Source of the DNA: Dehalococcoidia bacterium UBA2158
GTDB lineage: Bacteria > Chloroflexota > Dehalococcoidia > Lucifugimonadales > UBA3495
NCBI GenBank assembly: GCA_002328185.1
Contig: DCWQ01000007.1
Span: 62,001 to 126,000 of the forward strand
Direction: 5' to 3'
Length of the DNA: 64,000 nt
Each line of letters starts with the position of its first letter. Positions within the stretch are counted from its first letter, which is position 1. The notes beneath the pieces were generated by a model. That model was not told where the DNA came from, ran no database searches, and saw only the letters and a program-made list of their open reading frames with translations. Positions 16,399 to 26,003 of the stretch are shown here, in pieces. The position numbers were made by a program, and so were the translations under genes.

Positions 16399-17864
16399 TG
16401 CAACAAGGCGGAAATAGGCAAACAGAAAAACTACTACTGGAACGGAGCGTTCCTGGCCGCGTGGGCACAGTGCTGCCCGGCCTGGATGTCCCTGCCCAGC
16501 CGTTGCCCGACCAAGCCCTACTGCGGAACGAACTGCCGCTGCCCGAAGTTTCGGAGCCCGAGGTAGTTCAATATTTCACCGGGCTGAGCCTGAAAAACTT
16601 CTCCATCGACACCCACTTCTATCCTTTGGGCAGTTGCACCATGAAGTACAACCCCAAGATTAATGACGAAGTGTCGTTCCAACCGGGATTCGCGGGCATC
16701 CACCCGATGCAGCCCGCCGAGCAGTCTCAGGGCGCGTTGGAACTCCTGCACAAGCTACAGGGGTTCTTGGGCGAGATCACCGGACTGCCCTCCGTCGGCC
16801 TATCGACCTTGGCCGGCGCGCACGGAGAACTGGGCGGGATGCTGATGATCCGGGCTCGCCACATGGCCAACGGCGACACCGGCCGCACCAAGGTGGCCAT
16901 TCCCGACAGCGCCCACGGCACCAACCCGGCGTCGGCTGCCATGGCCGGCTTCGAGGTCGTGGAGCTGGCTTCGGACAAGGACGGCAACGTTGACCTAGAG
17001 GCCTTGCACGAGGTCGCCGGTTCCGACCTGGCCGGGGTGATGATCACCCTGCCCAGCACCCTGGGCCTATTCGACACCAACATCGTTGAGGTCTGCCGCA
17101 TCGTCCACGAAGCCGGCGGACTGGTCTATGGCGATGGCGCCAACATGAACGCGCTCCTGGGCCGGGTGAAGCTGGGAGACCTGGGTTTCGACGTGGCCCA
17201 CCTGAACCTGCACAAGACATTCAGCACACCTCACGGCGGCGGCGGCCCTGGCGCAGGACCGGTTTGCGCCACCAACCAGTTGGCCCCTTATATGGCGGCC
17301 CCGGTAGTCACCGAAAGTGGCGGGGTTTACGATTTAGCCACCCCTGAGAAGAGCATCGGGAAACTGAGCGGATTCCACGGGAACTTCGGTGTTCTGGTGC
17401 GGGCTTACACCTACATCCGGGCCCTGGGCGACGCGGGAATCATTTCCATCAGTGGCAACGCTGTGTTGAACGCGAATTACATGATGAATGCCCTGCGCGG
17501 AATCTATCACCTGCCCTACGACCGCACCTGCATGCACGAGGCGGTCTTCTCGGCCGACTTGCAGAAGGAACGGGGCTCCAGTGGCCTGGAGATTGCCAAG
17601 CGGTTATTGGACTACGGCTTCCACGCGCCGACCATGTACTTCCCCCTGATCGTCCACGAGGCGTTGATGATCGAGCCGACGGAATCCGAGACCAAGGAGA
17701 CCATCGACGCGTTCATCCAGGCCCTGATCGACATCGACCGTGAGGTCACGGAAAACACCGAGCTGGTAAACAACGCGCCCCACACCACTCCCGTGGCCCG
17801 GCTGGATGAAGCCAAAGCGGCCCGCCAACCCGACCTGCGATGGCAGCCTGAAGCTGCGGACTAG
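16398..17864 (+). CDS. gcvPB: Glycine dehydrogenase (decarboxylating) subunit 2
   Basis: The PLP-binding half of the P protein, 488 residues. The Schiff-base lysine is in HLNLHKTFSTPHGGGGPG, with FYPLGSCTMKYNPK and the substrate-loop DSAHGTNPASAA upstream. With GcvPA it decarboxylates glycine and loads the aminomethyl group on GcvH. The lipoamide dehydrogenase (L protein) is not in this window. The gene ends four bases before a convergent dehydrogenase gene, with no terminator between. Confidence 0.97.
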   Translation: MQQGGNRQTEKLLLERSVPGRVGTVLPGLDVPAQPLPDQALLRNELPLPEVSEPEVVQYFTGLSLKNFSIDTHFYPLGSCTMKYNPKINDEVSFQPGFAGIHPMQPAEQSQGALELLHKLQGFLGEITGLPSVGLSTLAGAHGELGGMLMIRARHMANGDTGRTKVAIPDSAHGTNPASAAMAGFEVVELASDKDGNVDLEALHEVAGSDLAGVMITLPSTLGLFDTNIVEVCRIVHEAGGLVYGDGANMNALLGRVKLGDLGFDVAHLNLHKTFSTPHGGGGPGAGPVCATNQLAPYMAAPVVTESGGVYDLATPEKSIGKLSGFHGNFGVLVRAYTYIRALGDAGIISISGNAVLNANYMMNALRGIYHLPYDRTCMHEAVFSADLQKERGSSGLEIAKRLLDYGFHAPTMYFPLIVHEALMIEPTESETKETIDAFIQALIDIDREVTENTELVNNAPHTTPVARLDEAKAARQPDLRWQPEAAD

Positions 17865-17867
17865 CTC

Positions 17868-18803
17868 CTAGGCGCTCTTCTCCGCTTCCAAGATCGCGTT
17901 TAGTTGATTCACATCTACCCGCACCTCGACTCCGGCGCGTTCTTCCTGCAGCAGCATGGCCACGCGGGAATCTCTGTCGCCCCAACCCCGGTTGATCGCT
18001 TCGGTCATCTCCATCAAAGCCAGGTTGGCCAAGCGCATTGGGACATCGAACTCGCGGCCCACAGACACAGCTAGGTCTACGTCTTTTCTTGCTAGTTTCA
18101 GGGCGAAGTCAGGCGGATCGAACTTGCCGGGCAGCAGATGCTCGGCCATCCCCTCAAAGGGTCCGCGCCGCCCGGTGGCGCCCTTACGGACTGCCTCCCA
18201 CAGAGCCAGCGGCTCGACCCCGGCTTTGACGCCCATAGTGAACACCTCGGCCATCGCCGCCTGGAATACGTACCCGGCGCAGTTATGGACCAACTTGGCC
18301 ACTGCGCCGCTACCGATGGGGCCGACATAGTAGGCCTTGTCTCCAATTGTGTCCAACACCGGCTTACAGCGGTCGAACACGTCCTTGTCGCCGCCGACCC
18401 AGATTGCTAGGTTGCGGCTGGCGGCGCCCCTGGGGCCGCCGCTCACCGGAGCGTCCAGCACTTCGATCCCTAGCGCTGCGGCCTCGGCGTGAATCTTCCG
18501 GATCATGCCGGGGGTGCTGGTGCTCAGGTCGAAGTAGACCTTACCGGCCCTCATTCCCTCCATGATTCCAGCCTCGCCCAATGCCACGGCTTCCACTTCC
18601 GTAGGGCCGGGCAGAGAGGTAAACACGATCTCCGATTGCTCCGCCACTTCTTTTGGGGTATCGGCCCAGGTCGCACCGGCTTCCAGGTGCCGGGTAGCCG
18701 AAGCCGGATTGATGTCGTGAACAACCATCTCGTTACCACCGTCCAGGGCGTTGTAGGCCATGCTCCCGCCCATGGTGCCCAGCCCGATAAACCCTATTTT
18801 CAT
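17868..18803 (-). CDS. 3-hydroxyisobutyrate dehydrogenase-like NAD(P) oxidoreductase
   Basis: A beta-hydroxyacid dehydrogenase of 311 residues. The dinucleotide motif is GFIGLGTMGGSMA, the substrate-binding stretch DAPVSGGPRGAA, and the catalytic-lysine region GAVAKLVHNCAGYVFQAAMA. The family includes 3-hydroxyisobutyrate dehydrogenases, tartronate semialdehyde reductases and glyoxylate reductases. The position next to glycine cleavage would suit a C2/C3 semialdehyde role, but that is inference. Confidence 0.9.
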   Translation of the reverse strand: MKIGFIGLGTMGGSMAYNALDGGNEMVVHDINPASATRHLEAGATWADTPKEVAEQSEIVFTSLPGPTEVEAVALGEAGIMEGMRAGKVYFDLSTSTPGMIRKIHAEAAALGIEVLDAPVSGGPRGAASRNLAIWVGGDKDVFDRCKPVLDTIGDKAYYVGPIGSGAVAKLVHNCAGYVFQAAMAEVFTMGVKAGVEPLALWEAVRKGATGRRGPFEGMAEHLLPGKFDPPDFALKLARKDVDLAVSVGREFDVPMRLANLALMEMTEAINRGWGDRDSRVAMLLQEERAGVEVRVDVNQLNAILEAEKSA

Positions 18804-18964
18804 CTAGTCCTCCGCAGCGGGCGACCGCCCGCACTTGTCTATTCTCGTTTAGCGGGGACTAACATAGCATGGCTAAGAGCAGACAGGCTACCTGATTTAC
18901 GAGCCTGCGTTGCGGTGTAGAATATCCCCGGACACATCGGATCAAGTGGGAGCGTGACCTAAAC

Positions 18965-19930
18965 ATGGTAGACCAGCAGGAAAAACTGTGGACTTTCGAC
19001 GCGGTGGAGCCGGGTCAGGTTGGCAACGAAACCACTGTCGAAATCACGGCTAAGAACATCACTGAATACGCCCGTCTGGCCTTGAACGACTCTCCCTCCT
19101 ACCACCCGGATGCTGTGAGTCTAGTTGCCATGCCGACCATGGTCCTCAGTTACGCCCCTTTGCTTCGGGAAGAGATTGCCGAAGCAAACGGCTTCGTTGC
19201 ATTTGAAGTATCAAAAACAGCCCGAAGCCAGACCCCTTTCGCTAAGTGCGAAATCCGGTGGTTCCACCAGGTGGTCCCCGGTGACACCATCACCGGCCGG
19301 CGGCGGGTTTTAGAGAAGTATGAACGCAGGGGCAGCAAGTTCGTAACCTTCCGGGTAGAGGCGGTCAACCAGCGGGGCGAGATCGCTGCCGAGTACGACT
19401 ACACCTGTATCTTCGAGTACGCCAAAGGGAAGCGCGAGGTCCCTTCCCAGGAGAACAATCCCCAGACCGCAGCGCCCCTTCTAGCTACGCCGAGTTTGCT
19501 AGATTTCCCCGGAGTGTCCATCGGTGATGCACTAGACGAGTTGGACATCACCGAGAGTCAGAAGATTATGGACCGCAAGAACGATTTCCGCCTGGCCGGA
19601 CGCCGGAACGACAGCAACATCCACACCGATGAAGAGTTCGCCAAGCAGAACATCTTTGCCGGGACCACCAACTCGGGTCCAGCCACTATGTCCTACGTGG
19701 ACCAGATGCTGGAGCTTTCCTTTCCCGTCAGCAGCTTCTACTCGGGAGGCAGCCTGCTGATGCGGGCCATCACGCCATTCAGGAGTGGCGACACGGTTCG
19801 GTTCCAAGGACAGATCACGGGCAAGAGCGAAGACGGAGGCAAGAAATTACTTGAGTGCCGGGTCAACGGCATCAACCAGCGGGGTGAGCTGGTGAGTCTG
19901 TCGAATGCGTCGTTGGCGATCGGGAAATAG
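18965..19930 (+). CDS. MaoC-like double hot-dog acyl dehydratase
   Basis: A protein of 321 residues with two hot-dog halves: FAS1-like dehydratase N-terminus (LNDSPSYHPDA, then RWFHQVVPGDTITG and FVTFRVEAVNQRGE) and a MaoC-like second half (NIHTDEEFAKQNIFAG, ITPFRSGDTVRFQGQITG). It is probably a hydratase or dehydratase acting on acyl-CoA or a related thioester. No acyl-CoA genes are adjacent, so the substrate is open. Two single-domain relatives lie at 36184-37016. Confidence 0.8.
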   Translation: MVDQQEKLWTFDAVEPGQVGNETTVEITAKNITEYARLALNDSPSYHPDAVSLVAMPTMVLSYAPLLREEIAEANGFVAFEVSKTARSQTPFAKCEIRWFHQVVPGDTITGRRRVLEKYERRGSKFVTFRVEAVNQRGEIAAEYDYTCIFEYAKGKREVPSQENNPQTAAPLLATPSLLDFPGVSIGDALDELDITESQKIMDRKNDFRLAGRRNDSNIHTDEEFAKQNIFAGTTNSGPATMSYVDQMLELSFPVSSFYSGGSLLMRAITPFRSGDTVRFQGQITGKSEDGGKKLLECRVNGINQRGELVSLSNASLAIGK

Positions 19931-20393
19931 CGTCTACCGGAACAATCTCTGCAGAAACCCATCACGTTCAGTTTCAAGATATGGGGTGATGTCGTTCAGG
20001 ATACTATTCAATGCCCCAACCCTTCGTGCAGCATGCCTAGGGGTAGTGATGTGTCAATCTCGCCCCATGATGATCGAAGCCGAGTTGATTCATAGCCGTG
20101 GCGCCGAAGCTGAGATGCCGTTTCTAGTCCTGAGAGACTACGAAGTAGCCTTAAACTCGCTGGACTTCGCCATGAACAAGGCGCAGGTGACCGGTCATCC
20201 TCATCAAAATAACTCCGAACCGCGTCTTGCACCTATGTCCTGAGCGCACCAAGTGTCTCAGCTTGCATGAAAATCAACTCGCCAAGGGCTTTGGCCTCAT
20301 GGCCTCTCCCAGCAATCAAATCGACGAAATTCTCGATGCTCGCGGTTGATGGTCAAGCTCACTTCTAGCAGTTCTCCAGAATCCGGATATCCC
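19931..20393. other. 463-bp stretch without an assignable gene
   Basis: No family is recognisable on either strand. Short protein-like pieces exist, for example minus-strand ENFVDLIAGRGHEAKALGEL around 20250-20340, but they are broken by stops and frame changes. This looks like a decayed gene or ordinary spacer. I see no RNA structure or repeat. Confidence 0.4.
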
Positions 20394-20816
20394 CTAAGAC
20401 ATCTTCCCGTAAACCCTATCCGGTTTGACCAGCACGATCACTGCATCTTGTTTGACCATGGCTTTGTCGTATTCTTCCCAGTCGGGGTGGTCTTTGTCAC
20501 CACAGGCCCGGAATACTTCACGTAGCTCTACGCGCATCTTCTCTGCATCGGTATTGTGATAGTCCATCAGGGTGGCTTGGCCCTCAACGATAGCGCAGGT
20601 ACGCCAGTTGTCGGCGACCGACATCACGGTGCAGCGGGCATCTTTTCTCAGGTTGCGGGTTTTGGCGGATCTTCCCTTAACGATCACGAAAGCGGCGTTT
20701 CCCTGATAAGCCCCGCAGACCACGATGCTGGATTGGGCCGCTCCGTTCTCTTGAAATGTGGTTATAACGCCCCGGTGGTTATTCTCAAAATGGGAGCGTA
20801 CGTCTTCGAACTCCAT
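20394..20816 (-). CDS. PPOX-class F420-dependent protein
   Basis: A split-barrel protein of about 140 residues: GVITTFQENGAAQSSIVVCG, then VIVKGRSAKTRNLRKDARCTVMSV and CAIVEGQATLMDY. This matches the F420-dependent group of the pyridoxamine-phosphate-oxidase superfamily. I start it at ATG 20816 because GAGGTG lies just upstream; seven extra residues would come from a start at 20837. Its relative at 10413 is only distantly similar. Confidence 0.82.
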   Translation of the reverse strand: MEFEDVRSHFENNHRGVITTFQENGAAQSSIVVCGAYQGNAAFVIVKGRSAKTRNLRKDARCTVMSVADNWRTCAIVEGQATLMDYHNTDAEKMRVELREVFRACGDKDHPDWEEYDKAMVKQDAVIVLVKPDRVYGKMS

Positions 20817-20932
20817 GGCTGCACCTCGCTGGATCAATCCCGAATATTTCTTGTAAGCAGTTGTTTACGGCTTCTGGTATACCATAGCAGGCGGCGATCC
20901 CGCACGCATCAACCTGGGTCACGGGGTGTTAT

Positions 20933-21739
20933 TTGGAATATCGAGAATTAGGCGACACCGGAGTCATGGTACCCGAGATCGGCCTGGGCACCTGGAAATA
21001 TAAAGGCGGACCAGAGCCGCTGCGAAAGGGAATTGAACTAGGCGCAACCCTGATCGACACCGCCGAGATGTACAAGACCGAGCACGCCGTCGGCGCAGCG
21101 ATCAAAGGTCGTCGCGACAAGGTGTTTCTTGCCACCAAAGTCCTGGGCAGCAACCTCCGCCGCGACGCCGTGCTGCGGGCCGCGGAGAAGAGCTTGCACC
21201 TCCTGGACGATGATGTCATCGACCTCTACCAGATCCATTGGTCCAACCGGTCGGTGCCCATCGCCGAGACCATGAGTGCAATGGAAGAACTGGTTGACCG
21301 GGGCATGGTCCGCTATATCGGCGTCAGCAATTTCTCGGTGGCTGAGATGAAAGACGCCCAGCAGGCCATGACCAATAATCCGTTAGTCTCCAACCAGGTG
21401 CTCTACAACCTAAAACAACGTCAGATAGAGCGCTACCTGATCCCCTATTGTGTGGACAACAACATCACGGTTATCGCCTATACCCCATTGGCTGACGGGT
21501 CTCTTTCGGGCAAGTCCCGTTTCCGATCTGCCCGCGGAGAGTCAACACTAGAACGAGTGGCGAAGGAAGTAGATAAGACACCAGCTCAAGCCGCCCTTAA
21601 TTGGTGCCTGTCGAGACCCAACGTTATCGTGATTCCTAAAAGCAATAGCGTTGACAGGACCGTTGAGAACTGCCAGGCCTCAGGCTGGTCACTCTCTACC
21701 AACCAAGTCCAATCCTTAGATGCCGCATTTCCACAATGA
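20933..21739 (+). CDS. Aldo/keto reductase
   Basis: A (beta/alpha)8-barrel NADPH oxidoreductase of 268 residues. The catalytic tetrad is readable: Asp and Tyr in IDTAEMY, Lys in LATKVLG, His in YQIHWSN. GVSNFSV and the C-terminal cofactor segment VIVIPKSNSVDRTVEN are also present. The start is TTG at 20933 (LEYRELGDTGV); no better start is in frame nearby. Its stop overlaps the ATG of a broken regulator gene. Confidence 0.92.
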   Translation: MEYRELGDTGVMVPEIGLGTWKYKGGPEPLRKGIELGATLIDTAEMYKTEHAVGAAIKGRRDKVFLATKVLGSNLRRDAVLRAAEKSLHLLDDDVIDLYQIHWSNRSVPIAETMSAMEELVDRGMVRYIGVSNFSVAEMKDAQQAMTNNPLVSNQVLYNLKQRQIERYLIPYCVDNNITVIAYTPLADGSLSGKSRFRSARGESTLERVAKEVDKTPAQAALNWCLSRPNVIVIPKSNSVDRTVENCQASGWSLSTNQVQSLDAAFPQ

Positions 21740-22008
21740 CACTTGCTCCACTCCTAAACCTCGTCTTCCTAGGCGTAACCACTCAGTTGACAATTCCCCA
21801 TACTGCCTATAGCTTTGAGGGCATCGGTTTGTCTGACCGGATACGTGAAATACTGGATCGGTAACTTGAGTCTATAACAGCAGTGATGCGCAAAGGTCTG
21901 CAAGAGAGCAAGATCCATCCAAATCTAGACGTAGACGCTGCTGCTTTTACTTCCCTGGTAGTGATACAGAGCACCGCAATTATCTGGAATCTTAATGGCT
22001 ATAGCTGA
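21736..22008 (+). pseudogene. TetR-family regulator, C-terminal remnant with in-frame stop
   Basis: One frame from ATG 21736 to TGA 22008 reads like the ligand-binding half of a TetR regulator: LSDRIREILDR, a TAA stop at 21862-21864, then LESITAVMRKGLQESKIHPN and LDVDAAAFTSLVVIQSTAII. The DNA-binding helix-turn-helix half is absent. The internal stop is TAA, so it is not a selenocysteine codon. I read it as a decayed regulator, perhaps once of the aldo/keto reductase or of the betaine transporter downstream. Confidence 0.7.
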
Positions 22009-22114
22009 CCTTTAAACCGGTGGCGCAGGCGGATTCTAGAGGTTTGCAAGAACAGTTTGTCAGCATCGATGCAGGTGTCGACATAACTGGGGAAACCCGC
22101 AGAAGGAGAAGCTT

Positions 22115-23320
22115 ATGAGCAGCCATCAGTCACATGAAGCACACCCTATTATCTCTGTAAATTCGTTGTGGAAAGTATTTGGGAAAAAGCCGCAAATTGC
22201 GCTAGAGGAACCTTATCGCAGCCAAAGCCGTGCTGAATTACAACAAGAATTGGGCTTGGTTGTAGCCCTTCGTGATGTCTCTTTCCAGGTATATCCGGGA
22301 GAAACATTTGTTGTTATGGGTTTATCTGGAAGCGGAAAATCGACGTTAGTGCGCTGTTTAATCGGATTAATCGAAGCTACATCAGGCGAACTAACCGTAG
22401 ATGGAGACGATATAACCACTTTCGATGCACGTGACCTTCGTGAATTCCGGCGCTCTAAGATGGCTATGGTGTTTCAAAATTTCGGCTTGTTGCCACACAA
22501 GAATGTGTTAGATAACGCCGCATATGGATTAGAGGTCAAGGGCGTCGACAGAGATGATCGTTATTCGGTAGCACGTGAAATGCTTGACAAGGTAGGGTTG
22601 ACTGGATGGGAAAACGCTAACCAGAGGGAACTTAGTGGAGGAATGCAGCAACGAGTCGGGTTGGCTCGGGCACTTGCAGTAGATCCACACATATTGTTAA
22701 TGGATGAGCCCTTCAGCGGCCTAGACCCACTGATACGTCGTCAAATGCGGGAAGAGCTTTCTCTTCTGCAAAGCGAAATTCAAAAGACCATAATTTTTAT
22801 CACGCACGATCTTGATGAAGCTATCACCATCGGCGATAGGATCGCCATCATGCGTGATGGAGAAATCATCCAGATCGGAACTCCAAAAGAGATTATTACC
22901 CAACCTGCGGATGATTTCGTCAAAGAATTCACCCAGGGGATCTCCAAAACGAAAGTCATTGATATTGAACATGTGGTTTCAGAACCCGATGTTGTGTTTT
23001 CTCCAACTGATTCACACGAACTCGTGCGGACGAAAATGGAGCAAGCAAACACTGATTACGCCATCGGACTCGATCCGGAAGAACAATATCTAGGAATACT
23101 TTGCAGAGATCAGCTAGATGCTGCGGTCGATCACACCATACATATAGATAGCCTTGTCGACTCAAGTATCGTTTCAGTCCTTCCAGATACTACGCTTGAC
23201 GAGGCACTAACCTTCCTTAGTGACCAAAATTTGCCGATCCCGGTAGTTGATGAAAGTAACGCTTTTATTGGAGTTGCGACGCAGCCCGACCTTTTAAAAG
23301 TTGTGGCCAGTGATCTTTAA
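22115..23320 (+). CDS. proV: Glycine betaine/proline ABC transporter ATP-binding protein
   Basis: The ATPase of a quaternary-amine/compatible-solute importer, 401 residues. Walker A is GLSGSGKSTL, signature LSGGMQQR, Walker B ILLMDEPFSGLD, followed by FITHDLDEA. The N-terminus (SVNSLWKVFGKKP, then a helical insert before VVALRDVSF) is typical of ProV/OpuAA. The last 110 residues look like tandem CBS domains that sense ionic strength in this family. It is followed by proW after 38 bases. Its codons are visibly more A+T-rich than those of the flanking genes. Confidence 0.95.
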   Translation: MSSHQSHEAHPIISVNSLWKVFGKKPQIALEEPYRSQSRAELQQELGLVVALRDVSFQVYPGETFVVMGLSGSGKSTLVRCLIGLIEATSGELTVDGDDITTFDARDLREFRRSKMAMVFQNFGLLPHKNVLDNAAYGLEVKGVDRDDRYSVAREMLDKVGLTGWENANQRELSGGMQQRVGLARALAVDPHILLMDEPFSGLDPLIRRQMREELSLLQSEIQKTIIFITHDLDEAITIGDRIAIMRDGEIIQIGTPKEIITQPADDFVKEFTQGISKTKVIDIEHVVSEPDVVFSPTDSHELVRTKMEQANTDYAIGLDPEEQYLGILCRDQLDAAVDHTIHIDSLVDSSIVSVLPDTTLDEALTFLSDQNLPIPVVDESNAFIGVATQPDLLKVVASDL

Positions 23321-23358
23321 CTAACCATCATCATTCCTACTGAAGTTCCGCTCTCGTT

Positions 23359-24306
23359 ATGAAATTCATTCAAAAATTCCGAAGTCCTATTATTCTCGTA
23401 TCTGCTATATGCGGCGCTCTGATCGCTTCGGCCATCATACATTTAATAAAAGGGGACGATGACCTCGGCTATCCTACCAATATCGGGCCCGAGATTGCCC
23501 GTGCTATCGATAATTTCATCGATTGGTTAGTGGTTAATGGAGAGTGGTTCTTTGACGGCATAAGCGACAATTTAAAGGTCGTCTTGGGGAAACTTCGCGA
23601 GTTCTTGGTTTGGGTCCCATGGCCTGTGATGGTTGCCCTCATATTCTTGTTGGGTTGGCGATTGGGGTCGTTAAGGATTGGAATCATTTCCGCCCTGGGC
23701 ATGATTCTAATCGGCCTTGTTAATCTTTGGGAACCGGCGATGGTAACCATAGCCATCATGACTGTCTCGGTTTCTGTAGCAGTCATATTCGGTATTCCTA
23801 CCGGCATCTTAATGGCTCGAAGTAACTTGATAGAAACTCTTTTGCGTCCGGTCTTGGATGCTATGCAAACTATGCCCAGTTTCGTGTATTTAGTCCCGGG
23901 AATAATGTTTTTCGGATTGGGCAATGTAGCTGCTGTTTTGGCCACCGTGCTCTATTCTATTCCGCCTTGTATCCGACTTACTAATCTCGGGATCCGGCAG
24001 GTCAATCCATCGGTGGTTGAGGCTGGCGAATCATTTGGGTCAACTAGACTCCAATTGCTTTCTAAAGTTCAGTTGCCGATGGCTATACCGACCATCATGG
24101 CTGGAATCAATCAAACGATCATGATGGCACTCGCTATGTCGACAATTGCAGCCATGGTGGGTGCCGGGGGATTAGGGATAGAAGTCCTTCGTTCTATGGG
24201 ACAATTACAAGAGGGAAACGCCTTTATTGCGGGTTCCGCTATAGTCGTTATGGCGATCATCATTGATCGCATAACTCAAAGTATCGTGATATCTCGATCA
24301 GAATAA
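23359..24306 (+). CDS. proW: Glycine betaine/proline ABC transporter permease
   Basis: A membrane permease of 315 residues with about seven hydrophobic helices. The EAA-type loop and its surroundings read VVEAGESFGSTRLQLLSKVQ and LPMAIPTIMAGINQTIMMAL, diagnostic of ProW/OpuAB. The N-terminus has one extra helix and a soluble segment. It pairs with proV; the binding protein is on the opposite strand, convergent. Confidence 0.95.
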   Translation: MKFIQKFRSPIILVSAICGALIASAIIHLIKGDDDLGYPTNIGPEIARAIDNFIDWLVVNGEWFFDGISDNLKVVLGKLREFLVWVPWPVMVALIFLLGWRLGSLRIGIISALGMILIGLVNLWEPAMVTIAIMTVSVSVAVIFGIPTGILMARSNLIETLLRPVLDAMQTMPSFVYLVPGIMFFGLGNVAAVLATVLYSIPPCIRLTNLGIRQVNPSVVEAGESFGSTRLQLLSKVQLPMAIPTIMAGINQTIMMALAMSTIAAMVGAGGLGIEVLRSMGQLQEGNAFIAGSAIVVMAIIIDRITQSIVISRSE

Positions 24307-24555
24307 TCTGGCCTTGTGGATTATTTTTCTAGCGGTACGGCATCGATAATGATCCCCTTTTTCTCGTATTTGTTCGTTTAAAATCCCCAAAGGTTATCGC
24401 ACTCATGCAGATGTGCCTGAATGCTGGACAGCCTCCGTATAAGAACTGATTTATAAATTGAACTTCCCTTTTGGGTATCAATCCCTATGGGTTGCAATGC
24501 GTCTTTTTAGGCTGTGTCCGGATCTAGCATTCCTATGGAGAGGTTCTTCTAGATA

Positions 24556-24590
24556 CAAAAAAGGCCCCTCTATGATAGAGGGGCCTTTTT
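24556..24590. terminator. Bidirectional terminator between convergent proW and proX
   Basis: Hairpin AAAAAAGGCCCCTCTA, loop TGA, TAGAGGGGCCTTTTT. The A- and T-tracts let it work on both strands. The rest of the 308-bp gap (24307-24614) shows no gene. Confidence 0.93.
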
Positions 24591-24614
24591 ACATTGCCGA
24601 TTAACGGTTACTAG

Positions 24615-25835
24615 CTATTCTTTAGCCAGTGCCGCTTCCACATTTGCCAGGACGTCAGCTGGGACCCAGCTCTTCCAGCCTTCGTTGTTCTTTAGATACG
24701 CGACGCCTGTCGCGGTGAAGACCTCTTCACTAGATGCGCCTTTGTCGGCAAGCGCTTCACTGTTCGCCGCGTGCCAATTTTCTGCTGCCAATTGATTTAC
24801 TGCGCTCCAGTCCCAGTTCTTGAAGAAGGCGATCAGTTCTGGAGCATCGTCAACCAACTCCATGTTCATCGCGATCATGACTTCGGCTGGCGGGAAAGAA
24901 CAACCATGTATAGGAGAGTTGTCCGCACATGTTGACGGGTCTGGTTGCTCCAAGTCAACGAGCCCTCCCATTTCAGTCTCTAGTTTGAGGGCTAACGCAG
25001 TTGGCCCCCAGTAATAAAAGAGAAGCGGCTCTTTTTTAGCAAATGCTGCTTCAATAGCAGCTGCTAAAGCTCCGGACGTCCCGGGGTCTTGCAAGACGAC
25101 GTGGTCTTCAAGTCCCATTCCGACTATCTGGCCAGGTCCTGAATCGTCGCCGTCTTGCATGGTCCGGCAACCCCATCCAGCTATGCACCCGAGCAACAGT
25201 ACCTTTCCGCCTTCTTGTTCGAACAGATCCTTGAATTTATCTTCCTTCAGATCTTCGACGGAATCTAGTTCCGGATTGGCATCTTGCATATATTTGGGGA
25301 TAAGGAACGAACTTTGCCAATTATCTTCCAAGCTTTTACCAACAGGAAGGACTTCGCCGGCTTTTACGGCTTCATTCCAAGCTGTAGCTTGGTTCGGAAG
25401 CCAGATCTCCATGGTTAAATCGATATCGCCTTTACGAAGGCCCTGGAAAAGGGGTAGCGTCGAACCCTCTATCTGGCTGGTCGGATATCCATAACCATGC
25501 TCCACGATGTAACGGGCTACGCCGTTTTGGACCAACGCGCTGGTCCAGTCGAGTCCGCCAAAGACTATTTCCCGTTTGTCTTTCACGGCCTCGACTTCTA
25601 CTATCTTTTCTACTTCTACTTCTACTCTTTCCTTAACTATCTTTTCTACTTCTACTTCCTTGACTACTTCCTTGACTACTTCCTTGACTACTTCAACCGG
25701 TACTTCCTTAGTAATCTCTTTGATGACCTCAACGGTCTCGAACTCCGTGCTACCGCAGGCAGTAGCGAGGACCGAGAACATCAAGACCAGCATCACTAAT
25801 AAACCGGCCTTCTTGTGCTTGTTTCGTGATATCAC
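24615..25835 (-). CDS. proX: Glycine betaine/proline-binding lipoprotein
   Basis: The substrate-binding protein of the ProVW transporter, 406 residues. A lipoprotein signal ends LATAC (Cys27). Residues about 32-86 form an unusual linker made almost only of Val, Glu, Lys and Ile (EVVKEVVKEVVKEVEVEK). The OpuAC-type domain follows (VFGGLDWTSALVQNG, DLTMEIWLPNQATAW, EPLLFYYWGPTALAL). A cysteine-rich insert (LLLGCIAGWGCRTM and DPSTCADNSPIHGCSF) is notable. The gene is convergent with proVW and must have its own promoter. Confidence 0.93.
   Translation of the reverse strand: MISRNKHKKAGLLVMLVLMFSVLATACGSTEFETVEVIKEITKEVPVEVVKEVVKEVVKEVEVEKIVKERVEVEVEKIVEVEAVKDKREIVFGGLDWTSALVQNGVARYIVEHGYGYPTSQIEGSTLPLFQGLRKGDIDLTMEIWLPNQATAWNEAVKAGEVLPVGKSLEDNWQSSFLIPKYMQDANPELDSVEDLKEDKFKDLFEQEGGKVLLLGCIAGWGCRTMQDGDDSGPGQIVGMGLEDHVVLQDPGTSGALAAAIEAAFAKKEPLLFYYWGPTALALKLETEMGGLVDLEQPDPSTCADNSPIHGCSFPPAEVMIAMNMELVDDAPELIAFFKNWDWSAVNQLAAENWHAANSEALADKGASSEEVFTATGVAYLKNNEGWKSWVPADVLANVEAALAKE
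25652..25694. repeat. 12-bp tandem repeats encoding EVVK units of the ProX linker
   Basis: The unit GACTACTTCCTT (plus strand) occurs about three and a half times in a row with near-perfect identity. Each unit encodes Glu-Val-Val-Lys on the minus strand. Identity at the DNA level indicates recent slippage expansion of the linker. Confidence 0.8.
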
Positions 25836-26003
25836 TTTGCTTTATCTCCTCCCGGGTTGTTTTCTATTGAATAAATACCAAGCATATGCCGGGCACATTT
25901 CGTGGCTATTTCCTCTGGTGGAACCTTTGAATTTACCGCCACAACACTACCGTACATCTGTTGGGCAGTCAAATCTGGGACCAGTTGAATCACTCGTGAT
26001 CAG

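Noticed and set aside
19905..20243. 112-residue plus-strand open frame after the double hot-dog gene
   Set aside because: It starts inside the preceding gene, has no ribosome binding site and no recognisable family.
21862..21864. Internal stop of the TetR remnant as a possible recoded codon
   Set aside because: The codon is TAA, not TGA, and the DNA-binding half is missing, so decay is the simpler reading.
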